DNA of 64,000 bases from JAAYXS01 sp964550375 (GCA_964550375.1 CAZJYX010000001.1:124001-188000); one strand, 5' to 3'. Shown: positions 37,620 to 46,897, counted from the first letter of the stretch. Made by a program: numbers and translations. The notes: generated by a model not told the origin, from the sequence alone.

Positions 37620-38732
37620 CTACAGCAAGCGCCCCTGCCACAGCCAGCCCGCGCCCAGCCGCCGCGGCTGTGCTTCTCGCAGTAGCACGCTTTCGCCAAC
37701 CCGCTCTATCCCTCGTCCCTGCAGCGCGCCCGGCGCCTCCCGGCCGCCGATCAGGCGCGGGGCCACGTATACCTGCGCCTCGTCGGCCAGTTGCTGATCA
37801 AAGAAGCTCCCCAGCAGCGCCCCGCCGCCCTCGACCAGTACGTTCGTCATCTCCGCCTGCGCCAGCACATCCAGAACCGCCGGCAGATCAAGCCCGCTGC
37901 CGCCCGCAGCCAGCGGCACGCGCCGCACCACGCAGCCGGCCGACTCCAGGGTGCGCGAGCGCAACCACGGCGCCCGCAGCCCACAGAAAACCCATGTCGG
38001 AATCTCGCCCGCCGTCCGCACCAGCCGGCAAGCCGCCGGCGTGCGCAGCTTCGTATCCAGCACGATACGCGTTGCCACGCGCCGCGGCCGGCCCACCCGA
38101 CACGTCAACAGCGGATCATCCGCCAAGACCGTGCCGCTGCCAACGATGACGCCATCCACGCGCCCGCGCGTCCGATGGGCGTGGGCCCGCATCGTCTCGT
38201 CCGTGATCCACTTCGAGTCACGCGTGTGCGTGGCGATCTTGCCGTCCAGGCTCTGGGCCCATTTCAGGATCACCCACGGCCGCCGCTCCTTCATCAGCTT
38301 CGCAAACGGCGCATTCAGCGCCGCCGCCTCGGCCGCCAGCAGCCCGACCTCGGTCGCGATCCCGGCCCGCCGCAACAGCCGCAAGCCCCGGCCGGCCACG
38401 CGCGGGTTCGGATCGCGCATGGCCGCCACCACGCGCCCCACGCCCGCCGCCATGAGCGCATCCGTACACGGCGGTGTCTTGCCATGAAAGCAGCACGGCT
38501 CCAGCGTCACGTACACGGTGGCCCCACGCGCCCGACCCCCGCACTCCCGCAGCGCCTCAACCTCCGCGTGCGGCCCGCCAAACCGCTCGTGGTAGCCCTC
38601 ACCGATGACGCGCCCCCGCCGCACCACTACGCACCCAACCAGCGGGTTGGGCTCGACATAGCCACGCCCGCGGGCCGCGAGCTGCAGCGCCCGGCGCATA
38701 AACCTCGACTCGTCCGCTCTCCGTGTGGGCAT
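37620..38732 (-). CDS. ribD: Riboflavin biosynthesis bifunctional deaminase/reductase
   Basis: The protein (370 residues from the ATG at 38732) has both RibD domains. The deaminase carries the zinc site PHAEVEAL (His55, Glu57) and PCCFHGKTPPC (Cys80, Cys89). The reductase from about 145 has KWAQSLDGKIATHTRDSKWI, DGVIVGSGTVLADDPLLTCR and NVLVEGGGALLGSFFDQQLA. It performs two steps converting the GTP cyclohydrolase II product to the ribityl-pyrimidine precursor. GGGAG lies about six bases before the chosen ATG; a GTG seven codons upstream is less likely. No other rib gene is nearby. Confidence 0.93.
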   Translation of the reverse strand: MPTRRADESRFMRRALQLAARGRGYVEPNPLVGCVVVRRGRVIGEGYHERFGGPHAEVEALRECGGRARGATVYVTLEPCCFHGKTPPCTDALMAAGVGRVVAAMRDPNPRVAGRGLRLLRRAGIATEVGLLAAEAAALNAPFAKLMKERRPWVILKWAQSLDGKIATHTRDSKWITDETMRAHAHRTRGRVDGVIVGSGTVLADDPLLTCRVGRPRRVATRIVLDTKLRTPAACRLVRTAGEIPTWVFCGLRAPWLRSRTLESAGCVVRRVPLAAGGSGLDLPAVLDVLAQAEMTNVLVEGGGALLGSFFDQQLADEAQVYVAPRLIGGREAPGALQGRGIERVGESVLLREAQPRRLGAGWLWQGRLL

Positions 38733-38777
38733 GCCTGCTCCCGGCCGGACCACGCGGCCCGGCCGCGTCGAAAATCG

Positions 38778-39635
38778 CTACGCGCCGCTCGGGCCGGTCG
38801 CCGCCGGCGTGCCGCGCTCCGCCGACAGCAGGAAGTCCTCGTCGCCCAGTGTCACACTCGTGTCAACGTCATCATAGAAGTACGCCGCATCCAGCGCGCC
38901 TGACGACAGCTTCAGCAGCGTGCCGGCCGGCAGATCGGTGACGATGTCAATATAGAGCTCCTGCACCGGCGTGCGCTGCCGCGTCGCCGGATACTCCAGT
39001 TGCAGGTGGTGTACCGTCCCCGCGCGCTCCGGCAATTGCGCCAACCCCAGGTACGTCACAATGACGTCTTCGCCCGCCTCGTCCAGTGCCGCCAGCGTGC
39101 GCTCCATGAGCCGCTCCAGCCCGAAGTCCGTCAGCGGACGCTTGGATTCGCCCCAGATAACCGGCGTCTGCAAATCCACCTTGTTCACGCCCGGCGGCGG
39201 CTTCAGCGGCGGGACCCACCAGCGCGTCGTGAACCGCACTTTGTTGTCCGCCGCCCCTTCAACATACGTCGACTCGCCGTACTTCAGGCTCTCGTCCAGC
39301 CACAGCATCCGCACACTGAACGGCGCGCGGCGAAACCAGCAGGCAATGTGCTCCGGCCCGTACATGAGTTGCAGCAGCCCGCGGCGCTCGTAACGCGTAA
39401 ACCGCAGCGTGTAGTAATCAAGCTCGCTGCACTTGGCCGCCACCTGGCGGAGATACCCGACTGGATCACGCCGAACGGCCGCCGCCTTGGCGTCAGCCGT
39501 GACCGGCGGCAACTCCACGACGCGCGCCGGCTCGATATCGATCCGCCGCGCATCCGCCGCACAGCCACACAGCAGCGCGCCACCAACAAGCACCAAACCC
39601 GCCGCCACACGCGTCAGCAATGTGGGGAATCCCAT
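38778..39635 (-). CDS. DUF1571-family lipoprotein
   Basis: From the ATG at 39635 this 285-residue protein has a lipoprotein signal ending LLCGC (Cys25). The mature part (YTLRFTRYERRGLLQLMYGP, PFSVRMLWLDESLKYGESTY, VHHLQLEYPATRQRT, LYIDIVTDLPAGTLLKL) follows DUF1571, a family frequent in Planctomycetota and probably of LolA/LolB-like fold. Function is unknown; membrane-lipid handling is a guess. The in-frame start at 39704 adds 23 residues that spoil the signal peptide. It lies 45 bases upstream of ribD on the same strand, so the two may share a transcript. Confidence 0.75.
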   Translation of the reverse strand: MGFPTLLTRVAAGLVLVGGALLCGCAADARRIDIEPARVVELPPVTADAKAAAVRRDPVGYLRQVAAKCSELDYYTLRFTRYERRGLLQLMYGPEHIACWFRRAPFSVRMLWLDESLKYGESTYVEGAADNKVRFTTRWWVPPLKPPPGVNKVDLQTPVIWGESKRPLTDFGLERLMERTLAALDEAGEDVIVTYLGLAQLPERAGTVHHLQLEYPATRQRTPVQELYIDIVTDLPAGTLLKLSSGALDAAYFYDDVDTSVTLGDEDFLLSAERGTPAATGPSGA

Positions 39636-39755
39636 CAGGTCACCATTCCCTCGAACCGCCAGAACACGGCCCGCCCGCGTCCAACCACTCCGCTGCGCCG
39701 ACATCGGCCTCAGTCACCTGATTGTACCCCGCCGGTTCAACAGCGCCGCGGCCCG

Positions 39756-41126
39756 CTACTCCGCCAGCCGGCGCACTTCCGCCACCACATCCCCATACGA
39801 CGGCTGCCAGCCGACTCGCACGTAACGGACCACCCCCGCACCATCCAGCACCCGCACAACCGGCAACGCCACCGGCCGCTCCACGGCGCCCAGCGGCCCC
39901 GCCAACACGCGCACCACGCCCTCCGGCAACTCCGCCAGCCACTGCCGAGCCGCCTGCGGATCCTGATCCAGGTTCAAGCAGATGACCGTAATCCCATCCG
40001 CCGCCAACTCCCGCTGCATGGCGTGCAGCGCCACCACCGTCCCATCCGCCTGCGGCGCCCCGACACTCCATAAGCACTCCACGACCGGCCCGAGCCGAAC
40101 CTGCTCACTCATCAACGACGTGCCGTTGCAGTCCGGCAAACTCCACGGCGTGGCCGGCCGCCCCAGCCAGCGGCCGACATAGCGCGCCCGCGCACGCAGC
40201 CCGGCGCGCTCCTCCCGCAACGCCCGCTGCCGCGCGCGGCACAAGGCGTGAAACGGGGACTCACCCGCGCCCGCAAACTCAACCAGCATCCCCGCCCACA
40301 AACGCTCCAACCGCTCCAGGGCCTGCCCCACGCCGTCCGGCTGCGCCGCGATCTCATCCAACAGGCTGTCCTCACGCCGCTGCGCCGCCAAGTAGCGCTG
40401 CGCTTCACTGATCCGACGCGCCACCCAGTCAGCAGAATACTCCTGCCGCTGTCGGAGAACCGTCACCGCCGTCAGCCGCACGTCCCCCGCGCGGTCCTCT
40501 CGCGCAATCTCCAGGCGGCTGATGTGCCCGCCGGCCTGATCAAACCAGTAGCGCTCCCGACCGGAACGGCCGAACTCCGCACCAATTCGCCCGCCGTACT
40601 CGACGCTACACTCAATGCGCACGTGCCCGGCTTGCTGTGCGTCCCGTCCCATCCGCTCGCAGTGCCGAACGCGGCCGAACAGGTTCGCCGGCGTCTGCCA
40701 GCTCAACTCCTCCTGCAACGGCCGACGTTGCACCAGGAAAAGCTCCAGGGCCGCGTCAAGCTCAACTGCCCGACGCTGCGTCGACTCAGGCATGCGCACA
40801 CGCCCATATGAGTCCACGTATGCCAGCCCCCCACATAGTGCTGCCGGACGCCCGTCAACAATGGCCACGCGATCCAGCAGGACCAGCAACTCCCCACCCT
40901 CCACCGCGAGATACCAGACGCGAATCTGGTCGACCAGCTCGCTCTCACGAGCCGCGCCGGAAAGTGACGAAATCGCGCCACGCCGCTCATAAATCAGGCA
41001 GTCCCCCGGCTCACCCCGGTACATCAGGCGCGGCTCAGCCGCGACCGCCGAGCTCGCCACGGCCAGAACGAGCGCGCCCACACAGCGCAGCACGCAGCCC
41101 AACACCATCGAGTGCGGCAGGAACAT
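39756..41126 (-). CDS. Secreted protein with C-terminal thioredoxin-like domain lacking CxxC
   Basis: The 456-residue protein starts MFLPHSMVLGCVLRCVGALV with a cleavable signal near AVAAEPR. Residues 27-300 are a beta-rich region without a recognised family (GDCLIYERRGAIS, IRVWYLAVEGGELLVLLDRV). The last 120 residues (VVECLWSVGAPQADGTVVAL, ITVICLNLDQDPQAARQWLA, ALPVVRVLDGAGVVRYVRVG) read as a TlpA-type thioredoxin fold with the cis-Pro before VVRVLD, but the CxxC position is SVGAPQ, so it cannot be a normal disulfide enzyme. The start at 41126 is chosen for the signal peptide; the frame is open to 41279. Role unknown. Confidence 0.6.
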   Translation of the reverse strand: MFLPHSMVLGCVLRCVGALVLAVASSAVAAEPRLMYRGEPGDCLIYERRGAISSLSGAARESELVDQIRVWYLAVEGGELLVLLDRVAIVDGRPAALCGGLAYVDSYGRVRMPESTQRRAVELDAALELFLVQRRPLQEELSWQTPANLFGRVRHCERMGRDAQQAGHVRIECSVEYGGRIGAEFGRSGRERYWFDQAGGHISRLEIAREDRAGDVRLTAVTVLRQRQEYSADWVARRISEAQRYLAAQRREDSLLDEIAAQPDGVGQALERLERLWAGMLVEFAGAGESPFHALCRARQRALREERAGLRARARYVGRWLGRPATPWSLPDCNGTSLMSEQVRLGPVVECLWSVGAPQADGTVVALHAMQRELAADGITVICLNLDQDPQAARQWLAELPEGVVRVLAGPLGAVERPVALPVVRVLDGAGVVRYVRVGWQPSYGDVVAEVRRLAE

Positions 41127-41187
41127 GCAGCGGTTGTAGCCGCTGGACCCGCCCCCCGCAACAACGCTGCCCCCGGGCGCAGAAGCC

Positions 41188-41736
41188 CTACTCATCCTCG
41201 GCGTAGACGTCCGCCGTGAACAACAGGACCTCGGTGTCGACATCGCGCCAGGCATCCGCCGGCAGCCCAGCCTTCTCACTGCAGCACCGGGACAAAAACG
41301 TCTCCTTGTCGAGACGATGCTCCGTGGCCACCTGCGGCAAGAATAGCCCGCGCTGATTCTGCCGGCGAATCAGTATGCCGTGACGGCCCAGTTCGAGCTC
41401 CGCCAGATTCCCCATTGGCCACGGCGCCGAAAGCACCGACACCTCGATGCGCAGATCCGCCAACTCACCCGCCGCAACCGCCGGAAAACGTGGATCGTGC
41501 AACGCGGCCGAAACGGCGGCTTGCCGCACCGCATCCGCCAGCGACTCCTCCGGACTCAGCGTCCCCATGCACCCGCGTAGCTGCCGAAACTTCCGCAACG
41601 TCACGAACGCACCGCCGTGCGCGGCGGCGACAATCGGCGGCGGCACAATACGGGTGTCAGCCCCCCCCACGGCACGCTCAATCACGCGCCGTGCATACGC
41701 GGGCCAGGAAGACGTGACGTTGGTTTCGCCGTTCAT
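41188..41736 (-). CDS. AMMECR1-domain protein
   Basis: The 182-residue protein spans the whole AMMECR1 domain: FVTLRKFRQLRGCMGTLSPE (family motif LRGCMG at 53-58), SLADAVRQAAVSAALHDPRF, IEVSVLSAPWPM and GLFLPQVATEHRLDKETFLS. Members often sit beside MEMO and radical-SAM genes and are thought to be redox or substrate-binding proteins; none of those partners is near here. The invariant Cys56 is present. GGGAGG precedes the ATG at 41736 by about six bases. It is soluble, with no signal peptide. Confidence 0.9.
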   Translation of the reverse strand: MNGETNVTSSWPAYARRVIERAVGGADTRIVPPPIVAAAHGGAFVTLRKFRQLRGCMGTLSPEESLADAVRQAAVSAALHDPRFPAVAAGELADLRIEVSVLSAPWPMGNLAELELGRHGILIRRQNQRGLFLPQVATEHRLDKETFLSRCCSEKAGLPADAWRDVDTEVLLFTADVYAEDE

Positions 41737-41983
41737 CGTGGCCTCCCAAATGCCGAGGCCGGTGCGACGAGTTGCCTGCGGGCGAGTACTCCAAGCCCTC
41801 GATACTCATGGCATGACAACGCCGCAGTGCTCCAGTGCAGCCACTCCAGCTAGCACCGGATGCGGCACCGTTTACCAATTGCGATGCTTGACGTGTTCTT
41901 GCCGGCCAGGAATTGCGGTTCCTGCCCATTCTGCCGACGGAGAAGATCCGATACGCGCCGTCGCGTCCGCCCTCCGCCAACGT

Positions 41984-42103
41984 CTAGCTGGCGCGCGAAC
42001 GATAAATCTTCAGGCCGACAATCAGAGCCACCAACACGCCCACCAGCAGAACGTAATACCAGAAGCTGCCTATGAACTCGGCCAGCATCAACGTCTCAGT
42101 CAT
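41984..42103 (-). CDS. Small single-helix membrane protein, 39 residues
   Basis: Starting at the ATG at 42103, the frame encodes a 39-residue peptide beginning MTETLMLAEFIGSFW, with one hydrophobic helix (about 10-32) and a basic end KIYRSRAS, giving an outside/periplasm to inside topology. AGGAG lies six bases before the ATG, which argues that it is real and not an accident of the longer open frame that continues up to 42220. It resembles small stabilising subunits of membrane complexes in size and charge only. No obvious partner is adjacent: AMMECR1 lies 247 bases downstream and the porin diverges. Confidence 0.5.
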   Translation of the reverse strand: MTETLMLAEFIGSFWYYVLLVGVLVALIVGLKIYRSRAS

Positions 42104-42940
42104 AACACGCTCCTGCGACTGTCTCTCCAAACCCGAGCAAACCGCTGCGAACGCGGTCTTGTTACCCGACCATCCCCCCCGTGTCAACGACATCCGTCCA
42201 ACGAGCGCCCGGCAGCCCAAACTGACACCACACGCTCACACCTCCATCCTCCCAAACCCAGACAGACTCTGGCAATCCGCGATAAACATCCCCCGCCGCG
42301 ACCGCCCGTTCCGCCTTATCACTCCGGCTGCTTCCCGGTGCTACCCCAGCACCTTGACGCCCCGCAACGCCCGCTCGTTCTCCGTGCCCCGGCATGCCCG
42401 CCTATGGCGTGTCGCCATATCGCTCGCCAGGGTCGGCGCGGCCGAAAGCCGTTCCCTGCCAACGCCCCCCAGCGCGGCACTTCGGTCGCACCGAAAGCCT
42501 GTCGCGAACCGCGCTCCAGGGGCACACGTGATCATTCCTCGCCAAATGACGCAGAATGGCCGGAAATTCCGCGAACCAGTGCTGGCGGTTTTTCGTCATC
42601 AGGCGAACCCGACCCCAAGCAGCGCATATCCTAAATGGCTCATAGATAAGTGTTTACCGAAACAAACTGTTCCGATGACGGACTGCCGCCATACACAAAG
42701 AACTCACCCGACTTGCGGCTCATCACTATCAAGACTGTAACACCATTGCCGCAAACGCCTTGTGTTTCGCTACCCATTCTGCTCATGTCTGGCGCGCAAC
42801 GTGCTAATACGTCAGCTTCAATTGGCGCGGTCTTGGTTTGCGCCGCCGTTTTTGAAGCTGTGGGTATAAACGCTACGCGGCTGATTGGGCTGTTGTTGTG
42901 CTCCGGTCCCACAAGCGTAGTAACAAACAAGGAGAAGTCT
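42104..42940. other. 837-base gene-free stretch upstream of the porin
   Basis: No gene is supported here. The left 500 bases are C-rich with short hairpins (for example TATGGCG/CGCCATA at 42403-42419). The right 300 bases, from about 42640, are distinctly less GC-rich than the surroundings and presumably hold the porin promoter. A TATAAA lies at 42865-42870 without a matching -35. A frame open through 42650-42940 into the porin lacks a ribosome binding site and is not used. Confidence 0.45.
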
Positions 42941-44455
42941 ATGGCCAAAGTTATGTTTCGCGCTGCCGTGCCACTGCTCTTGACGGTCGCCGTCTTAGCC
43001 GGCCCGGTGGCAGCGGACGGTTCGGCTCACGACCGTGACGAGGCGCTCGCGCGTCTGGAGGCCCTGCTCCAACATCAACAGGAGCAGATCCAGATGCTTG
43101 AGCACCAGGTGGCTGCCGCCGGCAGGGCGGATGCGGATGCCGCGCGAGTGGATGAGGCAATGATGCGGCAGCAGATTCGGAGCATCCTCAGCGAGCAGGA
43201 GTTCCGTGAGAGCCTGATGCCGTCCATGTTGCAGGCCGGCTACGACAACGGCTTCTTCATTCGCAGCAGTGACGACCTGTTCCTCATGAAGATCAACGCC
43301 GGAATGCAATTCCGGTACACGTACTACAACACTCGGGAGCGAAACCGCTACCTCTCCCCGCGCCTGGAGCGCCATGACCGCTCCGGCTTCGACGTGCAAC
43401 GCCTGCGCCTGGCCTTCAGCGGCCATGCCTACTCGCAGGACCTCACCTACTACATCGAGCTCAAGGCCGATGCACCGAATGCTTACGATGTAGTCGCCTC
43501 CGAAGCCTACGCGAACTACCGCATGGCCGACGAGTTCCAGTTCCGCGCCGGTATCCTGAACGTTGTGGCCACGCGGGAATCAACCGTGTCCGGCCTTAAC
43601 CAGCAATCCATCGATCGCTCCCTCGCCCACACCGTGTTCGGCTTCGGCACCTCGGTCGGCGTCCAGTTCTGGGGCCAACTCGCCGACAAACGCCTCGTGT
43701 ACAACCTGGGCGTCTATAACGGCCTGTCCGATGGCGAGAACACCTACTGGGGTCGCACAGTAACCACCGATCCCGCCGAGAACGACGGCAACCCCGCCAT
43801 CGTCTTCCGGCTCGTCTGGCATGCCCTCGGCGAGGATCCCGAGAACGACTTCGCCACCCAGAGTGACCGCGCGCGCCGCGAAGTCCCCGCCTTGGACATC
43901 GGCTTCCACTACGCCTTCAACGACAACTACGGTGACCGCGCCGGCAACACCCGCCTGCCATTCCCACGCAGATCTGTGCTGCCCGGCGGCTTCGGCCTCA
44001 CCGACGACAGCGGCATTCAGATCAACCAGTTCGGCCTGGATGCCGGCTTCAAGTTCATGGGCTTCTCCGCCACCGGCGAGTACATCATCCGCGTGGTTGA
44101 TCCGCGCCGCGCCGGCCGTACGCCCTTCACCCCCTGGTGGCTCCTCACCGGCGACAGCTCAACCGTCGCCCAGCACGGCGCCTACGTCCAGCTCGGATGG
44201 TTCCTCCCGGTCCCTGGCCTCGAGGACAAGCTCGAAGCCGTAACGCGCGTCGGTGGAATCTCCACGCTGGCCGGCGACCAGGAAGGCACCTGGGAGTACA
44301 TGCTCGGGCTCAACTACTACTTCGACGAGAAGGTCAAGCTGCAGACCGACTTGACCTACCTCTATGAAGTCCCGATCACCAGCAGCTATGCCAGCCTGGC
44401 CAACGTGAATGACAATGCCCTGATCTTCCGCATGCAACTGCAGGTGGCTTTCTAG
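42941..44455 (+). CDS. Phosphate-selective porin O/P-type outer-membrane porin
   Basis: From the ATG at 42941 the protein has 504 residues: a signal peptide (MAKVMFRAAVPLLLTVAVLA, cleaved after VAAD), a short coiled-coil segment (ARLEALLQHQQEQIQMLEHQ) and then a 16-18-strand barrel with alternating aromatic strands (MQFRYTYYNTRERNRYLS, LRLAFSGHAYSQDLTYYIEL, LEYMLG-like WEYMLGLNYYFDEKVKLQTD), ending in the outer-membrane signal F (MQLQVAF). This is the OprO/OprP (porin_O_P) layout; the coiled coil is common in planctomycete porins. AAGGAG is six bases before the ATG. It is followed by a small exported protein 73 bases on. Confidence 0.85.
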   Translation: MAKVMFRAAVPLLLTVAVLAGPVAADGSAHDRDEALARLEALLQHQQEQIQMLEHQVAAAGRADADAARVDEAMMRQQIRSILSEQEFRESLMPSMLQAGYDNGFFIRSSDDLFLMKINAGMQFRYTYYNTRERNRYLSPRLERHDRSGFDVQRLRLAFSGHAYSQDLTYYIELKADAPNAYDVVASEAYANYRMADEFQFRAGILNVVATRESTVSGLNQQSIDRSLAHTVFGFGTSVGVQFWGQLADKRLVYNLGVYNGLSDGENTYWGRTVTTDPAENDGNPAIVFRLVWHALGEDPENDFATQSDRARREVPALDIGFHYAFNDNYGDRAGNTRLPFPRRSVLPGGFGLTDDSGIQINQFGLDAGFKFMGFSATGEYIIRVVDPRRAGRTPFTPWWLLTGDSSTVAQHGAYVQLGWFLPVPGLEDKLEAVTRVGGISTLAGDQEGTWEYMLGLNYYFDEKVKLQTDLTYLYEVPITSSYASLANVNDNALIFRMQLQVAF

Positions 44456-44528
44456 TCGTATAGAGTGTCAGATTAACAGCACTATTTCTCAAACTCCGAA
44501 CACTATCGGTTTCACGGAGGAACTCAGA

Positions 44529-44834
44529 ATGAACAACCGGTTCAAACGTGTCCTTGCTCTGGTCAGCCTCGGTGGCATGACGTTCGCGATGGGGCTCACT
44601 GGCTGGGCCTGCCATCCCTTCGCCCAGAACCAGCCCTACGTCAACTTCGTCGATGACATCGGGCAGTATGCCGTCCAGGTCGGCGTCGATGAGGCCATGG
44701 CAACCTTGAACAACCAGACCCTCGACGCCTGGATGAACGACCCGCTCACGACGCTGTACCAGAACATCTGGTCGGGCTGGATTCAGTACCAGTATCCCCA
44801 GGATCCCACGTACAACAAACTGCTGGTCAATTAG
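44529..44834 (+). CDS. Small exported protein following the porin
   Basis: The 101-residue protein has a signal sequence (MNNRFKRVLALVSLGGMTFA) ending near LTGWACHP; the Cys28 might be lipidated but the lipobox is poor. The mature part is acidic and aromatic (YVNFVDDIGQYAVQVGVDEA, DPLTTLYQNIWSGWIQYQYP). No family is recognised. GGAGGA lies seven bases before the ATG, and a strong hairpin follows the stop, so it is probably the last gene of a porin operon and may be a porin-associated periplasmic or lipoprotein partner. Confidence 0.65.
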   Translation: MNNRFKRVLALVSLGGMTFAMGLTGWACHPFAQNQPYVNFVDDIGQYAVQVGVDEAMATLNNQTLDAWMNDPLTTLYQNIWSGWIQYQYPQDPTYNKLLVN

Positions 44835-44863
44835 CCCGGTCTTCGCCAAGCAAGTTTGACCGA

Positions 44864-44902
44864 AACGGGCCGCGCCGCTCTGCGACGCGGCCCGTTCTGT
44901 TC
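44864..44902 (+). terminator. Intrinsic-type terminator after the porin operon
   Basis: A perfect 11-bp stem (AACGGGCCGCG with CGCGGCCCGTT) with an 11-base loop begins 30 bases after the small protein's stop and is followed by CTGTTC, a short T-containing tail. Together they fit a Rho-independent terminator for the porin unit. Confidence 0.65.
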
Positions 44903-45044
44903 CCACGCCGAACACGCTTCAGCTAATTGCGCACACACGAAACCGCCCGACCAGAATCTCCACCCACAAGACGCCACCGCAACGCCAGACCCCCGGCGTC
45001 GCCCACCTCTGCCCACCGCATCGAACCGCCGTCTCCCGCCCCCG

Positions 45045-46211
45045 CTATCCCGCCTTCATCGCCGCGATCAGCAGGTCCGCTATCTCCGGCCGCGTGAACT
45101 CCACCGGCGGACGCTCGCCGCGCCCCAGCATCTCACGCACCGCCGTACCGGATAAGAACACCCTGTCTGCCTTACCGCTGTTGGTCGTCTTGTCGCTGGC
45201 CATCGCCCCGGACTTCCGGCACCAGAACGAATGCTCAAAATTCAGCGGCCTAATGCCCACCGCGGCCGGATCCAAGTCATCAAAGATCCGCTGGGCGTCG
45301 TAGGTGCCGTAGTAGTTGCCCACGCCGGCATGATCACGACCCACAATGAAATGCGTGCAGCCGTAGTTCTTCCGCACCAGAGCGTGCAGCACGGCCTCGC
45401 GCGGACCCGCGTAACGCATCGCCGCCGGCCAGACGCTCATCATCGTGTTCTTCGGGTTGTAGTAGTTCGCCAGCAGCACCTCGTAGCAGCGCAGCCGCAC
45501 GTCCGCCGGAATATCCCCCGCCTGCGTCTGACCCACCAGCGGGTGGATCAATAGACCGTCACAAATCTCCAGCGCGCATTTCGTGATGTACTCGTGCGCC
45601 CGATGGATCGGATTGCGCGTCTGGAACGCCACTATCGTTGCCCAGCCGTGCGCCGCGAAGGCCGCCCGGGTCTGGGCCGGCGTCAACCGATAACGCGCGA
45701 ATTCCGGCTCATGGCGCACACACACGACTTCCAGCGGCCCCGCCAGGCATACCTCCCCCTGCGACATCGTCACCGCCACCCCCGGATGGGCGTCGTCGCT
45801 CGTACGGTATACCTGCTCGATCTCCTTGCGCTTGTCGTGCGCGTACTTCTCGCCGACCGTCAGAACGGCCAGCAGCCGATCCCGCTCGTCCGTCAGGGCC
45901 ACCGCCTGGCCCGTGTCAATCCGGGCCGCGGTGTCCGCGTCCACCGAGCACGTGATGGGCACGCTCCAGATCGGGCCGTCGGCCAGCCGCATGTCGTCGC
46001 AGATCGCGTGAAAATCCGCCGCCCCGACGAACCCGCGCAGCGGGCTCAGCGCCCCGACCGCCAGCAGTTCCAGGTCGCATTGCTCACGCTCCGCCAGCGG
46101 AATGCGCAGCAGCTTCCCGCTCTGGGACTCCAACTCCTGCCGCCGGCCGGCGTCGCCGACCAGATTAACCAGTTCACCTCCATGCGGAGGAATCAGACCC
46201 TTGCTACTCAT
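45045..46211 (-). CDS. sat: Sulfate adenylyltransferase (ATP sulfurylase)
   Basis: The 388-residue protein is a monofunctional Sat-type ATP sulfurylase: GALSPLRGFVGAADFHAICD, FQTRNPIHRAHEY at 196-208 with the catalytic QTRN and HxxH, and FIVGRDHAGVGNYYGTYDAQ. It forms adenosine phosphosulfate from ATP and sulfate in assimilation or, in reverse, energy conservation. No APS kinase domain follows and no cys or apr/dsr genes are near, so direction cannot be set. The ATG at 46211 has GGAGA upstream. It diverges from pyrR across 149 bases. Confidence 0.93.
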   Translation of the reverse strand: MSSKGLIPPHGGELVNLVGDAGRRQELESQSGKLLRIPLAEREQCDLELLAVGALSPLRGFVGAADFHAICDDMRLADGPIWSVPITCSVDADTAARIDTGQAVALTDERDRLLAVLTVGEKYAHDKRKEIEQVYRTSDDAHPGVAVTMSQGEVCLAGPLEVVCVRHEPEFARYRLTPAQTRAAFAAHGWATIVAFQTRNPIHRAHEYITKCALEICDGLLIHPLVGQTQAGDIPADVRLRCYEVLLANYYNPKNTMMSVWPAAMRYAGPREAVLHALVRKNYGCTHFIVGRDHAGVGNYYGTYDAQRIFDDLDPAAVGIRPLNFEHSFWCRKSGAMASDKTTNSGKADRVFLSGTAVREMLGRGERPPVEFTRPEIADLLIAAMKAG

Positions 46212-46360
46212 GTATTTCTCCAGGGCGCATCAGGCCGCGACCGCGGGCCGCGGCACGTGCCAACCCAACCCAGTATACGCCAGAAACGCCTTGCCCGAAA
46301 AGCGCTCAACCACCATCCGGCATCCTTGCACGCCGTACCAACAACGTTACGCTATTCGCC

Positions 46361-46897
46361 ATGACCACGCTCCTTAACACCAACGAGCTGCATCACACCT
46401 TGGATCGCATGGCCCGCAAGATCGCCGCCGCCGCCCCGAAGGACGTGCCCGTCGCGGTCGTCGGCATCCGGCGCCGCGGCGAGATCCTGGCCCGCCGGCT
46501 CCTGCCGGCCCTCCAGCACGCCGGCTTGCAGCCGGCCCACCACGGAGCCCTCGACATCACGCTCTACCGCGACGATCTCACGACGATCGGCCCCAGCGCC
46601 GTGGTGCGCAAAACGGAAATCGACTTCGATATCACGGACACCTGGCTGTTGCTGGTGGATGACGTCCTGTACACCGGCCGCTCGGTACGCTCCGCACTCG
46701 ACGCCCTCACGGACCTGGGCCGCCCGAAGGCCATTCGCCTCGCCGTACTGGTCGATCGCGGCCTGCGCGAGCTGCCCATCCAGGCCGATTTCGTCGGCCT
46801 CCGGACTGATACCGAACCCCATCACACCGTCGACGTGCAGTTCACCGAGCTGGACGGCGTCGACAAGGTCGAACTCAATGACCGCAGAGACATCTGA
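46361..46897 (+). CDS. pyrR: PyrR bifunctional pyrimidine regulator / uracil phosphoribosyltransferase
   Basis: The 178-residue protein has the PyrR PRT fold: VAVVGIRRRGEILARRL, LDITLYRDDLTTIGPSAVVR and the PRPP loop LLLVDDVLYTGRSVRSALDA (about 96-115). The Arg-rich IRRRGEILA loop and HHGALDITLYRDDL hairpin are the RNA-contacting parts of PyrR. It should sense UMP/UTP versus PRPP and control pyrimidine genes by mRNA binding, and may salvage uracil. I could not find a clear PyrR binding loop upstream. pyrB follows with a 20-base overlap. Confidence 0.92.
   Translation: MTTLLNTNELHHTLDRMARKIAAAAPKDVPVAVVGIRRRGEILARRLLPALQHAGLQPAHHGALDITLYRDDLTTIGPSAVVRKTEIDFDITDTWLLLVDDVLYTGRSVRSALDALTDLGRPKAIRLAVLVDRGLRELPIQADFVGLRTDTEPHHTVDVQFTELDGVDKVELNDRRDI

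Noticed and set aside
41447..42634. 395-codon plus-strand frame over AMMECR1 and the following gap
   Set aside because: Arg/Pro/His/Thr-rich without domains or ribosome binding site, and it overlaps AMMECR1 and the 39-residue peptide on the other strand.
42865..42870. TATAAA as a -10 for the porin
   Set aside because: No acceptable -35 at 15-18 bases and no TG extension; left as part of the gap description.
46326..46353. TTGCAC-N16-TACGCT as a pyrR promoter
   Set aside because: The implied transcript would start at about the ATG (leaderless) and the -10 is weak; no PyrR binding loop supports regulation there.
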